DNA of 34,118 bases from Blastococcus sp. CT_GayMR20 (GTDB lineage: Bacteria > Actinomycetota > Actinomycetes > Mycobacteriales > Geodermatophilaceae). Position 1 is the first letter of the stretch. The number at the start of each line of letters is the position of its first letter. The position numbers and the translations under genes are program-made. Under the pieces are notes generated by a model. That model did not search any database. It was not told where the DNA came from and saw only the letters and a list, made by a program, of their open reading frames with translations. The stretch is taken from NCBI RefSeq assembly GCF_004570345.1, contig NZ_SPQM01000045.1, positions 1-34,118 on the forward strand. The letters run 5' to 3'. This document shows positions 1-7,832 of this stretch, piece after piece.

Positions 1-162
1 GTCGGTCGCCAGCTGGATGTGCGTCGCGATCGACGAGACCCCGACGTCGGGACGGCGGGCGCTCACCCAGTTGATGAGCGCAGCCCGGCTGAACGGCTCC
101 GGCAGGGTCGCGGCACCCTCGGCGACCAGCTCCCAGATCGTGGGCAGTCCTGCTGTACTCAT
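1..162 (-). CDS. N-terminal part of a hypothetical protein with a short helical (DUF7669-like) domain
   Basis: This is the first 54 codons of a leftward gene that runs off the left edge. The ATG at 162 has a good Shine-Dalgarno (GAGGAG) about 8 bases upstream, which fixes the start. The peptide begins MSTAGLPTIWELVAEG and continues with a Leu-Pro-Glu-Pro-Phe turn, a second helix ending INWVSARRP and the stretch IATHIQLATD. This helix-turn-helix-like pattern resembles the small domain called DUF7669, found alone or attached to nuclease-related proteins. The family name is from memory and could be wrong; the reading frame and start are solid. Nothing more can be said because the rest is outside the window. 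Confidence 0.6.
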   Translation of the reverse strand, partial: MSTAGLPTIWELVAEGAATLPEPFSRAALINWVSARRPDVGVSSIATHIQLATD

Positions 163-261
163 CGGTTCCAGCTCCTCGGCGTGGACGACGCGATCGGCAC
201 GCTAACGCCGTCGACACCGCGAGGACCCGGGTCGGCGCCGAAGAGCACGCCATCGGGCGTA

Positions 262-729
262 CTACGCGGACAGCAGCGCCAGCAGCCGGTCGAGGAACGG
301 CACCTGCCCCTTCACCAGCTTCGTCCGCGCCTCGTCGACGCCGAACCAGGCGGCGCGGTCGATCTCGGGGAACTCCTGCATCCGCCCGGACCGCGGTGGC
401 CACTCGACCTCGAAGGTGTTGCTCTTGCACGCGTCCGCATCGAGATCGCCCTCGGCCGCCCAGCAGGTGAGCACCTTGCCGCTGGTCACCCGGTGCTCCC
501 CCAGCGGCACGAGGCCAGCGGCGGGCACGGGCGAACCGAGCTCCTCCTCGAACTCCCGCCGGGCCACGGTCAGCGGCTCCTCGTCGGGCCCGTGCTCGCC
601 CTTCGGCAGCGACCAGGCGCCGTCGTCCTTTCTCGCCCAGAACGGCCCGCCCATGTGGCCGAGCAGCACCTCGGGACCTGCCGGCCCGCGCCGGTACAGC
701 AGGATCCCAGCGCTCGTCCGCGTCGCCAT
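262..729 (-). CDS. Nudix (MutT-like) hydrolase
   Basis: A 155-residue Nudix hydrolase, expected to cleave nucleoside-diphosphate-linked substrates (NDP-X) with Mg2+ in the cytoplasm. The full Nudix box is present: G44, E50 and R58-E59-F60-x-E62-E63-x-G65, matching G-x5-E-x7-REUxEExGU. The protein opens with a beta strand (TSAGILLYRR) and has the W-S-L-P-K-G lead-in to the box, typical of MutT-like members. Length is normal for a single-domain enzyme. The ATG at 729 shares one base with the stop of the preceding amidohydrolase gene (TGATG), so it is probably translated by coupling as the last gene of the hydantoinase operon. The substrate cannot be told from sequence, and its role in that operon is unclear. 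Confidence 0.9.
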   Translation of the reverse strand: MATRTSAGILLYRRGPAGPEVLLGHMGGPFWARKDDGAWSLPKGEHGPDEEPLTVARREFEEELGSPVPAAGLVPLGEHRVTSGKVLTCWAAEGDLDADACKSNTFEVEWPPRSGRMQEFPEIDRAAWFGVDEARTKLVKGQVPFLDRLLALLSA

Positions 730-1334
730 CAGAGCCGGTCCAGCGCCTCGCTCAGGTCCATCACGTCCGCGTACTTGGCGTCCACGTCGGCGATGTTGTT
801 CTCGTGCAGTGCCGGCGTCCGGTCGGCGCAGGCCTGGCGCACGACCTGGGGACGGAAGCCGGAGTTCAGGGCGTCCATGGCCGTGGCCCGCACGCAGCCG
901 GACGTCGAGACGCCGGCCAGCACCAGCGTGTCCACGCCCGAGGCGTGCAGGGTCGGCGCCAGCGACGTGCCGAAGAACGCCGACGCGTACTGCTTCACGA
1001 CGACGACCTCCCCCGCCTCGGGCTCGAGCGCCAGGTCGCCCCAGTCCCCAGGCGCGTCCTCGGCGAAGCAGGCCAGCGCCGGCACCTTGCGGACGAAGAG
1101 GCCACCGTCGGCCAGTCCCGGCGCATACCGGACGACGGTCCAGTACACGGGCACGTCCTTCTCCCGCGCCGTCCCGACGAGCTCCGTGGTGGCATCGACG
1201 ACCGCCCGGGCGTCCGGCAGGGCGAACGGCCCGTCCGGATGGGTGTAGGCCCGCACCAGGTCGATGACGACCACGGCCGGACGCCGGCCCCACCCGACGC
1301 GGCCGGAGAACGCCGAACCGTGCGGACCCGGCAT
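729..1334 (-). CDS. isochorismatase-family amidohydrolase (N-carbamoylsarcosine amidase-like)
   Basis: A 201-residue cysteine hydrolase of the isochorismatase fold. The catalytic triad is visible: D25 (VVVIDLVRAY), K114 (KQYASAFFGT) and C147 (GVSTSGCVRAT). The SAFFGT and STSGCVRATAMDA blocks are typical of the branch containing N-carbamoylsarcosine amidase, which releases CO2 and ammonia from an N-carbamoyl amino acid. The ATG at 1334 overlaps the hyuB stop by one base (TGATG), and its own stop overlaps the Nudix start. Next to an ATP-dependent hydantoinase A/B pair, the natural inference is hydrolysis of the carbamoyl product made by those subunits, as in creatinine/N-methylhydantoin breakdown. 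Family call is firm; the substrate is inferred from context, and other amide substrates such as maleamate or nicotinamide-like ones remain possible. Confidence 0.87.
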   Translation of the reverse strand: MPGPHGSAFSGRVGWGRRPAVVVIDLVRAYTHPDGPFALPDARAVVDATTELVGTAREKDVPVYWTVVRYAPGLADGGLFVRKVPALACFAEDAPGDWGDLALEPEAGEVVVVKQYASAFFGTSLAPTLHASGVDTLVLAGVSTSGCVRATAMDALNSGFRPQVVRQACADRTPALHENNIADVDAKYADVMDLSEALDRL

Positions 1335-3205
1335 CACACCCACACGGGCCGCTTCGGCGCCGGCAGCCCGGTCTCCTCCTCGCAGCGCTCGAGCAACTGC
1401 TCGATCGGCGGCCCCATGTCGAAGACCGGCAGCTCGGCCGGACGGTCGGCGCGCATCTGGTCGCGGAGGTCGTCCGTGGCCTCGGCGTCCACACTGCCGT
1501 CCTCGTCGACGCAGACGCCGTACCGCTCCGCGCCCTTCGCCGTCACGAGTCCGCGCCGGACCTCGAGCGCCACCAGTTCCGGGTCTCGCTCGAGCGGGTC
1601 GCCCCAGCCGCCGCCGCCCCAGGTGACGAAGTGCAGGACGTCGCCCGGTGCGACCGGGACGTCGTGGCACTTGCTGGGCAGCACCTGGCGGGTGCCGTCG
1701 GCCCGCTCGACCCACTTGGTGCCTCGGGCGCCGGGATGCCCCCCGTTGACGCCCCACGGATAGGTCAGCCAGCGGTCGTCGTGGATCGCGATCGTGCCGG
1801 GCTCCTCGAAGACGTAGGCCACGTCGACGCCGTTGCCCCCGCGGTGCAGGCCGGCCCCGCCGGTGTCGGCGACGGTCTCCCACTTCTCGATCCGCAGCGG
1901 GTAGTAGGACTCGAGGTACTCGCACGGGATGTTCACGAAGGAGGGCCACAGCGAGTGGCCGTCGGGGCCGTCGCCGAGCGGCCGGCCGGGGATGCCGCCG
2001 AAGCCGATCGAGTACAGCTGGAACCACTCCCCCTTCCGCTCCCCGGTCGAGTAGTGCCCGGAGTACATGAAGTGCGGCGACGAGGAGAACCCTGCCGCGT
2101 TGAGCAGCGCCGGGTTGGTCTGCCCCAGCAGCCCGCCGAACAGGTCGAAAACCCGTCCGATGCCGTGGTTGCGGCCCGACAACGCGGCGGGGAACTTCGG
2201 CTTCCAGTAGGAGCCGTCGGGGATCGTGACGTCGACCAGCGGGTAGAAGCCGTCGTTCCAGAGGATCTGCGGGTCCGCGACCGTGATCATGTAGATCCCG
2301 AAGAACATGCGCGTCAGGTTCTCGTTGATGTAGTAGTTGATCGGCCCGGCCGCCTGCGGCGAGGAGCCGGTGAAGTCCAGGTGCACCTTGTCGCCGGTGC
2401 GGGTCAGCGACAGCTTCAGCTCGTAGGGCCCGTTGCCGACGCCGTCGTCGCAGATGTAGTCGGTGAAGGACAGCGTGCGGCCCTCCTCGAACACCATCGA
2501 GAGCAGCACCTTCATGGCGTCGTAGTTGCGCTGCAGCAGCGCGTCGAGCGCCGACAGGTAGGTGGCGGTGCCGAAGCGGTCGCACATCTCGACGACCCGG
2601 CGCGCGGCGGTGCGGCAGGCGGCGACCAGTCCGTTCAGGTCGGCGCGGTTCCAGTCGGGCTTGCGCACCTGGTTGAGGATGATCCGCAGCGCGTCCTCGT
2701 TGAGCTCGCCCTTGCGGTAGAGCTTGAAGGGCGGGATGACCACGCCCTCCTCGTAGATCGTGCGCGCGTCGGTCGGCATGGACGACGGCGTCTTGCCGCC
2801 CACGTCGGACATGTGCCCGAACATCGACGCCCAGCCGACGACGCGGCCGTCCTTGAAGATCGGCACCACCAGCAGCCAGTCGTTCGCGTGGCTGATCGCC
2901 GCGCCGCACGAGTACGGGTCGCTGGTGAGCAGGACGTCGCCCTCCTCGATGGTGTCGTCGAAACCCTCGAGGAAGTCCGGGATCGAGAGCCCGAACTGGC
3001 CCACGACCATCTTCCCGTCGGGGTCGCCGATCAGCGGGAACTCGTCGTGCTGCTCGCGGATGCCCGGTGACAGCGCCGTCCGGAAGAGCACCTCGTCCAT
3101 CTCGTAGCGGGCGTTGCGCAACCCGTTCTCGATGAGGTCGAGGGTCACCGGGTCGACGTCGACTCGTCCGACGGTGCCGGTCGCGGTCTCGATGATCTGC
3201 GCCAT
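1334..3205 (-). CDS. hyuB: hydantoinase B/oxoprolinase family subunit
   Basis: A 623-residue HyuB-type subunit that pairs with HyuA in ATP-dependent opening of cyclic amides (N-methylhydantoin, 5-oxoproline) or in related carboxylases. Diagnostic blocks are SDPYSCGAAISHAND (95-109), GHMSDVGG (130-137), a late AGLHRGGNG glycine-rich loop and GGGGWGDP near the C-terminus. Length is slightly above the usual 550-600. The first motif reads S-C-G-A-A-I-S-H where many hydantoinases have G-G-T-H, so substrate scope may differ from the textbook enzyme. The ATG at 3205 follows the hyuA stop by four bases and has AAGGG upstream. The tail of about 70 residues after GGWGDP carries a D/E-rich stretch. The family is certain; the exact substrate is not. 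Confidence 0.92.
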   Translation of the reverse strand: MAQIIETATGTVGRVDVDPVTLDLIENGLRNARYEMDEVLFRTALSPGIREQHDEFPLIGDPDGKMVVGQFGLSIPDFLEGFDDTIEEGDVLLTSDPYSCGAAISHANDWLLVVPIFKDGRVVGWASMFGHMSDVGGKTPSSMPTDARTIYEEGVVIPPFKLYRKGELNEDALRIILNQVRKPDWNRADLNGLVAACRTAARRVVEMCDRFGTATYLSALDALLQRNYDAMKVLLSMVFEEGRTLSFTDYICDDGVGNGPYELKLSLTRTGDKVHLDFTGSSPQAAGPINYYINENLTRMFFGIYMITVADPQILWNDGFYPLVDVTIPDGSYWKPKFPAALSGRNHGIGRVFDLFGGLLGQTNPALLNAAGFSSSPHFMYSGHYSTGERKGEWFQLYSIGFGGIPGRPLGDGPDGHSLWPSFVNIPCEYLESYYPLRIEKWETVADTGGAGLHRGGNGVDVAYVFEEPGTIAIHDDRWLTYPWGVNGGHPGARGTKWVERADGTRQVLPSKCHDVPVAPGDVLHFVTWGGGGWGDPLERDPELVALEVRRGLVTAKGAERYGVCVDEDGSVDAEATDDLRDQMRADRPAELPVFDMGPPIEQLLERCEEETGLPAPKRPVWV

Positions 3206-3209
3206 GTGC

Positions 3210-5273
3210 TCAGCCCTTCGCGGGATTGATCAGCAGGGAGCCCGACGCGTGCACGACGGCCGCGTGTCCGGGCAGGACGAGGGTCGTGGAGTCCATCTCG
3301 GTGACGATCGCGGGACCTTCGACGACGTCGTCGGCCCGGAGCTTCGTCCGGTCGTAGACCCGCGCGGTCACCTGCTCGCCGCCGACGTGGATCGGGTGCT
3401 CGGTCACCAGGGCGGCCTTCGGGTCCCCGTCGCCGGGCTCCAGGTGGACCGGGGTGACGGCGGGCTTCGGGCCGGTGACCGTGGCCCGCGCGTTGACCAG
3501 CTCGTGGTCGACGTCGAGCAGGAAGGAGAACAGCCGGTTGTGCTCGGCGTCGAACGTCTCGCCGAGCCGCGCGAACGCCCCGTCCGGGTCGTCCAGCCAG
3601 GCGGCGTCGACGGTCACCGGGATCTCGAAGCCCTGCCCGTGGTACCGGACGTCGACCGAGTACAGGACCGTCTGCTCCGCCGAGGGTGTGCCCTGGTCGG
3701 CCAGCCGCTGACCGGCGTCGTCGGCCAGCTCCCGCAGGATCGTCACCAGGTCCCCGCCGCTGAGGTCGGCGAACCGGCGCAGCACCGTGCGGGCGGACTC
3801 GTCGCGACGGCTCGTCGTGGCGTCACCGAAGGCGGCGAGCACGCCCGGGGACGGCGGCACGATGACCGGCCACGCGCCGGTGAGCCTCCCGAGCGCATTG
3901 GCGTGCAGCGGCCCGGCGCCGCCGAAGGCGACGAGGGCGAACTCGCGCGGGTCGAAGCCCTGCTGCACCGAGACCAGGCGCAGACCACCCAGCATGTTCT
4001 CGTTGACGATGTCGACGATCCCGGCCGCAGCGGCCTCCGGGGACTCCAGCCCGATGGCCTCGGCCACCTTGCTCACGGCGGCGCGGGAGGCGTCGGCGTC
4101 GAGGGTGATCTCGCCCCCGGCCAGCGACGACGGCAGGTAACCGAGGACGACGTTGGCGTCGGTCACCGTCGGCTCGGTGCCGCCCTTGCCGTACGCGGCC
4201 GGACCGGGGTCGGCTCCTGCGGACTGCGGGCCCACCCGCAGCGCCTTCGTCAGCTCGGGCACGTGCGCGATCGAGCCGCCGCCCGCGCCGACGGTGCGGA
4301 TGTCGACGCTGGAGGCGCGGACGGTGAGGTCGCCGACCTTGGTCTCCCGGCCGATCCGCGCGCTCAGGTCCTGGACGAGCGCGACATCGGTCGACGTGCC
4401 ACCCATGTCGAAGGTGATCAGGTCGCGGTAGCCGCACTGCTCGGCCACCCAGACCGCCCCGGTGACGCCGCCCGCCGGACCGGACATCAGCATGCTCACC
4501 GGGGCCGCGGTGGAGGCGGCCGCCGACTGCAGGCCGCCGTCACTGCGCAGGATGGCCAGCTCGCCGGTGACACCGCCCTCGCCGAGCTTGTCCGACAGGG
4601 TCTGCACGTACTTCTTCACCTGGGGCTGGACGTAGCCGTTGGCGACGGTGGTCAGCGTGCGCTCGTACTCGCGCATCTCCGGGAGGACGTCGGAGGAGAG
4701 CGACACCGGGACGCCGGGCAGCACCTCGGCGGCGATCTCGCCGATCCGCTTCTCGTGCGCCGGGTCGGCGAAGGAGTTGATCAGGCTGACCGCCAGCGCC
4801 TGGATGTTCTGCCCCTTCAGCTTGGCCAGCTGGGCGCGCACGTCGTCCTCGTCGAGCCCCCGGACGACGGCGCCGTCACTGGTGATCCGCTCGTCGACCT
4901 CGACGGTGTTCTCCAGCGCGGCCAGCGGCTCGGGCTTGGGCCAGATGATCCAGCCGGCGAGTCCGCCGGGCACGAAGGAACGGGCGATCTGCAGCACCTG
5001 GCGGAAACCCTTGGTGGTGACCAACCCGACCGTCGCGCCCTTGCCCTCGAGGATGGCGTTCGTGGCGACCGTGGTGCCGTGCAGCACCTGGGCGATCTCG
5101 CTCATCCCGATACCGGCCTCGGCGCAGGCCTTGCCGATGCCGTTGAGGACGCCGATCGCCTGGTCCTGAGGGGTGGATGCGGTCTTGGCCCGCCAGGTCG
5201 AGCCGCTGTCCTCGTCCACCAGCAGGACGTCGGTGAAGGTGCCGCCGACGTCGACACCGAGCCGGTAACTCAT
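3210..5273 (-). CDS. hyuA: hydantoinase A/oxoprolinase family subunit
   Basis: A 687-residue HyuA-type subunit, the ASKHA-fold ATP-binding partner of HyuB. The N-terminus has the phosphate-binding loop GVDVGGTFTDV (residues 6-16), followed by HGTTVATNAILEGKGA, the hydantoinase A core with SGPAGGVTGA, and the second nucleotide-binding block TFDMGGTSTDVAL. Length is normal for the family. The ATG at 5273 is preferred over upstream in-frame codons because it sits exactly before the conserved N-terminus and overlaps the gntR stop as ATGA. It is therefore co-translated with the regulator, and hyuB follows after four bases. With HyuB it should catalyse ATP-driven ring opening of a cyclic amide; acetone-carboxylase-like or caprolactamase-like activity is an alternative because these share the same two subunits. 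Confidence 0.93.
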   Translation of the reverse strand: MSYRLGVDVGGTFTDVLLVDEDSGSTWRAKTASTPQDQAIGVLNGIGKACAEAGIGMSEIAQVLHGTTVATNAILEGKGATVGLVTTKGFRQVLQIARSFVPGGLAGWIIWPKPEPLAALENTVEVDERITSDGAVVRGLDEDDVRAQLAKLKGQNIQALAVSLINSFADPAHEKRIGEIAAEVLPGVPVSLSSDVLPEMREYERTLTTVANGYVQPQVKKYVQTLSDKLGEGGVTGELAILRSDGGLQSAAASTAAPVSMLMSGPAGGVTGAVWVAEQCGYRDLITFDMGGTSTDVALVQDLSARIGRETKVGDLTVRASSVDIRTVGAGGGSIAHVPELTKALRVGPQSAGADPGPAAYGKGGTEPTVTDANVVLGYLPSSLAGGEITLDADASRAAVSKVAEAIGLESPEAAAAGIVDIVNENMLGGLRLVSVQQGFDPREFALVAFGGAGPLHANALGRLTGAWPVIVPPSPGVLAAFGDATTSRRDESARTVLRRFADLSGGDLVTILRELADDAGQRLADQGTPSAEQTVLYSVDVRYHGQGFEIPVTVDAAWLDDPDGAFARLGETFDAEHNRLFSFLLDVDHELVNARATVTGPKPAVTPVHLEPGDGDPKAALVTEHPIHVGGEQVTARVYDRTKLRADDVVEGPAIVTEMDSTTLVLPGHAAVVHASGSLLINPAKG

Positions 5274-5974
5274 GAGGCCTCCTCGGAACGGGGTGGTGCG
5301 GCGGCCGGCTCGGCACCGGCTGCTTCTGTCGCGGCGCGGACCATGACCGCGCGGGCGTTGTGGATGTGCGCGGTCATGACCGCGCGGGCCCACATCGGGT
5401 CGCCGGCGCGCAGGGCGGCGACGATCTCGACGTGGTGGGCGAGGCTCCGGCGCAGCGACGCCTCGTCGTACGCGTGGAAGTTGCGCAGCACGATCGGGGG
5501 GTGGATCGCGCCCGCGAGCGCGGTGGCCAGCGTGGGGTGGTCGGCGAGCGCCACCAAGCGGTCGTGGAAGGCCCGGTTGAGCGGGACGAGGGCGTCGAGG
5601 TCCTGATCCGGCCCCGGGCAGCCGACGTCCATCATCCGGTGCGCGAGGTCGTCGAGCTCCTCGACGTCGGCGGGCGTCACGTTGGGCACGGCGTACCCGG
5701 TGAGCTGCGGCTCGATGGCCGACCGGAGGTCGAACACTCCCTCGAGCTCGGCGACGGTCCAGGTGGCGACGCGGGCGCCACGGTTCGGGACCATCTCGAC
5801 GATGCCTTCGGCAGCGAGGCGGGAGAGCGCCTCGCGGACGGGGGTGCGGCTGACGCCGAGCCGGTCGGCGAGCTCCACCTCACCGAGCCGCGCGCCGGGG
5901 GCCAGGTCGCCGCCGAGGATCAGCTCGCGCAGGGCGTGCAGCACCCTTCCGGCGGACGTCAGCGACCGTGTCAC
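5270..5974 (-). CDS. GntR-family (FadR/FCD subfamily) transcriptional regulator
   Basis: A 234-residue regulator with an N-terminal winged helix-turn-helix (GEVELADRLGVSRTPVREAL, residues 31-50, then the wing NRGARV) and a C-terminal all-helical FCD effector domain. The FCD histidines appear in NRAFHDRLVAL and SLAHHVEIVAAL, which in this family bind a metal that contacts carboxylate ligands. The start is GTG at 5974 with GGGGAG about 8 bases upstream. It heads the leftward hydantoinase operon and overlaps hyuA by 4 bases. It is divergent from the lyase gene at 6082, so it probably controls both transcripts through the TTGTRTGCA-like sites between them. The ligand is unknown; a carboxylic acid intermediate of the pathway is the usual case. 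Confidence 0.93.
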   Translation of the reverse strand: MTRSLTSAGRVLHALRELILGGDLAPGARLGEVELADRLGVSRTPVREALSRLAAEGIVEMVPNRGARVATWTVAELEGVFDLRSAIEPQLTGYAVPNVTPADVEELDDLAHRMMDVGCPGPDQDLDALVPLNRAFHDRLVALADHPTLATALAGAIHPPIVLRNFHAYDEASLRRSLAHHVEIVAALRAGDPMWARAVMTAHIHNARAVMVRAATEAAGAEPAAAPPRSEEAS

Positions 5975-5994
5975 GCGTCACACTCCCCGGGAGA

Positions 5995-6005
5995 TTGTGT
6001 GCAAA
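5995..6005. promoter_or_regulatory. candidate GntR operator, site 1
   Basis: TTGTGTGCAAA lies about 20 bases upstream of the gntR start. It has TTG and CAA half-sites around a 4-base centre, the size and style of FadR-subfamily operators. It resembles site 2 read on the opposite strand. Function is inferred from position and similarity only. Confidence 0.45.
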
Positions 6006-6058
6006 CGTAGGGAGGCGACCGTTCCCTGTCCACCCGTTCGGGCGTAAATTTCGCGGAA

Positions 6059-6069
6059 GTGCATACAAC
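6059..6069. promoter_or_regulatory. candidate GntR operator, site 2
   Basis: GTGCATACAAC, which reads GTTGTATGCAC on the minus strand, lies just upstream of the AGGAGG ribosome site of the divergent lyase gene. It matches site 1 at most positions of a shared TTGTRTGCA core. Binding here would block transcription or translation start of the rightward gene. Confidence 0.45.
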
Positions 6070-6081
6070 GAGGAGGCCGTC

Positions 6082-6978
6082 GTGGCGTATCTGCTGAGCA
6101 CCGGTGGCGCTCCGCGAGCGCGCCTGCGCGAGCTGCTGTCATCCGCCCCACCGCTCGTGGCCCCCGGCGCGTACGACGCCCTCTCGGCACGGCTCATCGA
6201 GCAGGCGGGCTTCGACGTCGTCTACATGACCGGCTTCGGCACGACCGCCTCGCTGATCGGCCGGCCGGACGTCGGGCTGCTGTCAGGGGCGGAGATGGTC
6301 GACAACGCCCGCCGCATCGTGTCCGCCGTCGACGTTCCCGTGATCGCCGACGCCGACACCGGCTATGGCAACGCCCTCAACGTCGTCCGCACGGTGCAAC
6401 TGTACGAGCAGGCCGGGGTGTCCGGCATCCAGCTCGAGGACCAGGTCATGCCGAAGAAGTGCGGGCACATGAGCGGCAAGCTGCTGATCGGCGCCGACGA
6501 GATGGTCGGCAAGATCCGTGCCGCGGTGACGGCTCGCCAGGACCCGGACCTGGTGATCATCGCCCGTACCGACGCGGTGGCCGTGGACGGTCTGGACGAG
6601 GCGCTGGCCCGCGCCCGCGCCTTCGCCGAGGCCGGCGCGGACCTGCTCTTCGTCGAGGCACCCACGTCGGAGGAGGACATCGCGCGGGTGGCCGAGGAGC
6701 TCTCCGACGTGGCGCCGCTGGTGTTCAACTGGGCCGAGGGCGGCCGGACGCCGCCGTTGTCCCTGGCGCGGATCGGGGAGCTCGGCTACTCGCTGGTGAT
6801 CTACCCGATCGGCACGCTGCTCGCGGCGACCACCGGCATCAGATCGCTGCTGGACACGCTGAAGGCCGAGGGGACGCCCGCTTCGGTGCTGGACCAGCTG
6901 CCGTCCTTCGGCGAGTTCACCGACCTGATCGGCCTGCCCGAGGTGCAGCAACTGGAACAGCGCTTCGCCGGGAGCTGA
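6082..6978 (+). CDS. isocitrate lyase/PEP mutase family protein (methylisocitrate- or dimethylmalate-lyase-like)
   Basis: A 298-residue TIM-barrel enzyme of the isocitrate lyase/phosphoenolpyruvate mutase superfamily. Seen motifs are D90-A-D92-TGYGN (Mg2+ ligands), QLED near 117-120 and the flexible-loop signature KKCGH (125-129), whose Cys is the general acid/base of the lyases. Close family members cleave 2-methylisocitrate or 2,3-dimethylmalate, or decarboxylate oxaloacetate. The KKCGH loop favours a C-C lyase over a mutase. The GTG at 6082 is chosen because AGGAGG sits five bases upstream; the reading frame extends further upstream but without a site. It is divergent from the gntR-hyuAB operon and shares its control region, so it probably processes a 2-hydroxydiacid from the same substrate. 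Confidence 0.88.
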   Translation: MAYLLSTGGAPRARLRELLSSAPPLVAPGAYDALSARLIEQAGFDVVYMTGFGTTASLIGRPDVGLLSGAEMVDNARRIVSAVDVPVIADADTGYGNALNVVRTVQLYEQAGVSGIQLEDQVMPKKCGHMSGKLLIGADEMVGKIRAAVTARQDPDLVIIARTDAVAVDGLDEALARARAFAEAGADLLFVEAPTSEEDIARVAEELSDVAPLVFNWAEGGRTPPLSLARIGELGYSLVIYPIGTLLAATTGIRSLLDTLKAEGTPASVLDQLPSFGEFTDLIGLPEVQQLEQRFAGS

Positions 6979-6991
6979 GCCGGGCCGGCTC
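6977..6991. terminator. weak hairpin between convergent genes
   Basis: GAGCCGG and CCGGCTC form a perfect inverted repeat around one central base, starting inside the stop codon of the lyase gene and followed by a second small hairpin (GTCGG/CCGAC, 7006-7019). There is no T-run. It lies between convergent genes, where a bidirectional terminator would be expected. Confidence 0.35.
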
Positions 6992-7021
6992 GCGGGAGGG
7001 CTGGAGTCGGCTCTCCGACGG

Positions 7022-7531
7022 TCAGTTCTCGCAGCCCACGCCGTCGCCGTCGCGGTCGAGCTTCGGCGCGTACCCGGGGTCGCCGCGGTGGATGGGAGCC
7101 GCGCCGTGGGCCCGCACGTCGTCGCAGTTCGCGTAGACCACCGCGACCGGCGCCGGTGCCGGCGCCGCCACCGGAGCGGGCGCCGGAGCAGGAGCGGGCG
7201 CGGGCGCGGGAGCAGGCCGGGGGGCCGGCGCGGGAGCCGGCTTCGGCGTGGCCGCGGGAGCCGGCGCGGGAGCAGGAGCCGGCGCCGGAGCCGTGGTGGA
7301 ACTCGGTGCAGCGACCAGCGGAGCGACCGGCTGGGGCGACACAGTGGGAGCACTGGTCGCGGGGGCAGAGAACGTCGCCGGACTGCTGTCGGCGACCTCG
7401 TCCGTGTCCGTGCCTCCACCGTTGGCGGCGCTGATGGCGATCAGGACCGCGGTCGTACCGATCACCCAGGGCCGCTTCCAGAACGGTGCGGGCGACTTCT
7501 CCGTGGTGGTCCCCTGCTGCTTGTCGCTCAT
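7022..7531 (-). CDS. Excalibur calcium-binding-domain protein with a Pro-Ala rod
   Basis: A 169-residue protein. Residues about 18-36 (WKRPWVIGTTAVLIAISAA) form one weakly hydrophobic segment that could anchor it in the membrane with the rest outside. A Thr/Ser/Pro-rich stretch follows, then about 50 residues of almost pure Pro-Ala, and a C-terminal Excalibur domain: NCDDVRAHGAAPI, then GDPGYAPKLDRDGDGVGCEN with the D-x-D-x-D-G calcium loop and the two conserved cysteines. Excalibur domains are common on secreted nucleases and surface proteins of Gram-positive bacteria. Here there is no enzyme domain, so the protein may simply present the calcium-binding module through the wall. The ATG at 7531 has GAGAGGA 8 bases upstream; the frame stays open upstream but has no better start. 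Confidence 0.85.
   Translation of the reverse strand: MSDKQQGTTTEKSPAPFWKRPWVIGTTAVLIAISAANGGGTDTDEVADSSPATFSAPATSAPTVSPQPVAPLVAAPSSTTAPAPAPAPAPAPAATPKPAPAPAPRPAPAPAPAPAPAPAPVAAPAPAPVAVVYANCDDVRAHGAAPIHRGDPGYAPKLDRDGDGVGCEN
7142..7294. repeat. degenerate GC-rich repeat encoding (Pro-Ala)n
   Basis: Short units of the type ggcgcgggagccggc repeat irregularly and encode the Pro-Ala linker of the Excalibur protein on the minus strand. This is an in-frame low-complexity repeat, a likely site of length variation between strains. Confidence 0.8.
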
Positions 7532-7832
7532 TCGCCCGTCCTCTCGGATCTCGCCCCCGTTGGCGTTCGCGGCAACGTAAGTCGGCATGGGGGCCTGGCG
7601 GTGCAGGTCGTTCCGGAACACGCGGATCTCGGGACCACTCGCCACATGGCACCCAGCGGCCCCAACCCGGGCCCGCGAAGCCGCACGGAATCGGCAGATG
7701 TTGCCGCGTTCGGCACCATGGACGTCGAGGAGAGCTGTGATCCCGGGCAACGAACCGGCCCACACGTCACACGAGCCCCTCCCGTCGGGGACCATGGAGT
7801 GACCGTCCCCTCGCACCCGGTAGACAGGTGAC
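7532..7832. other. 301-bp divergent intergenic region
   Basis: This separates the leftward Excalibur gene from the rightward helicase gene. It must hold both promoters, but I see no clear -10/-35 pair, palindrome or RNA gene. An AGGTGA just before the helicase ATG is the only recognisable signal. Confidence 0.5.

Noticed and set aside
3114..5606. An 830-residue plus-strand open frame opposite hyuA and gntR
   Set aside because: Its composition is typical of antisense noise in GC-rich DNA, and the minus strand carries intact hydantoinase and GntR motifs.
7142..7294. Repeated GC-rich units that could suggest a CRISPR-like or regulatory repeat
   Set aside because: The units are short, irregular, without spacers and in frame with the Pro-Ala linker of the Excalibur protein.
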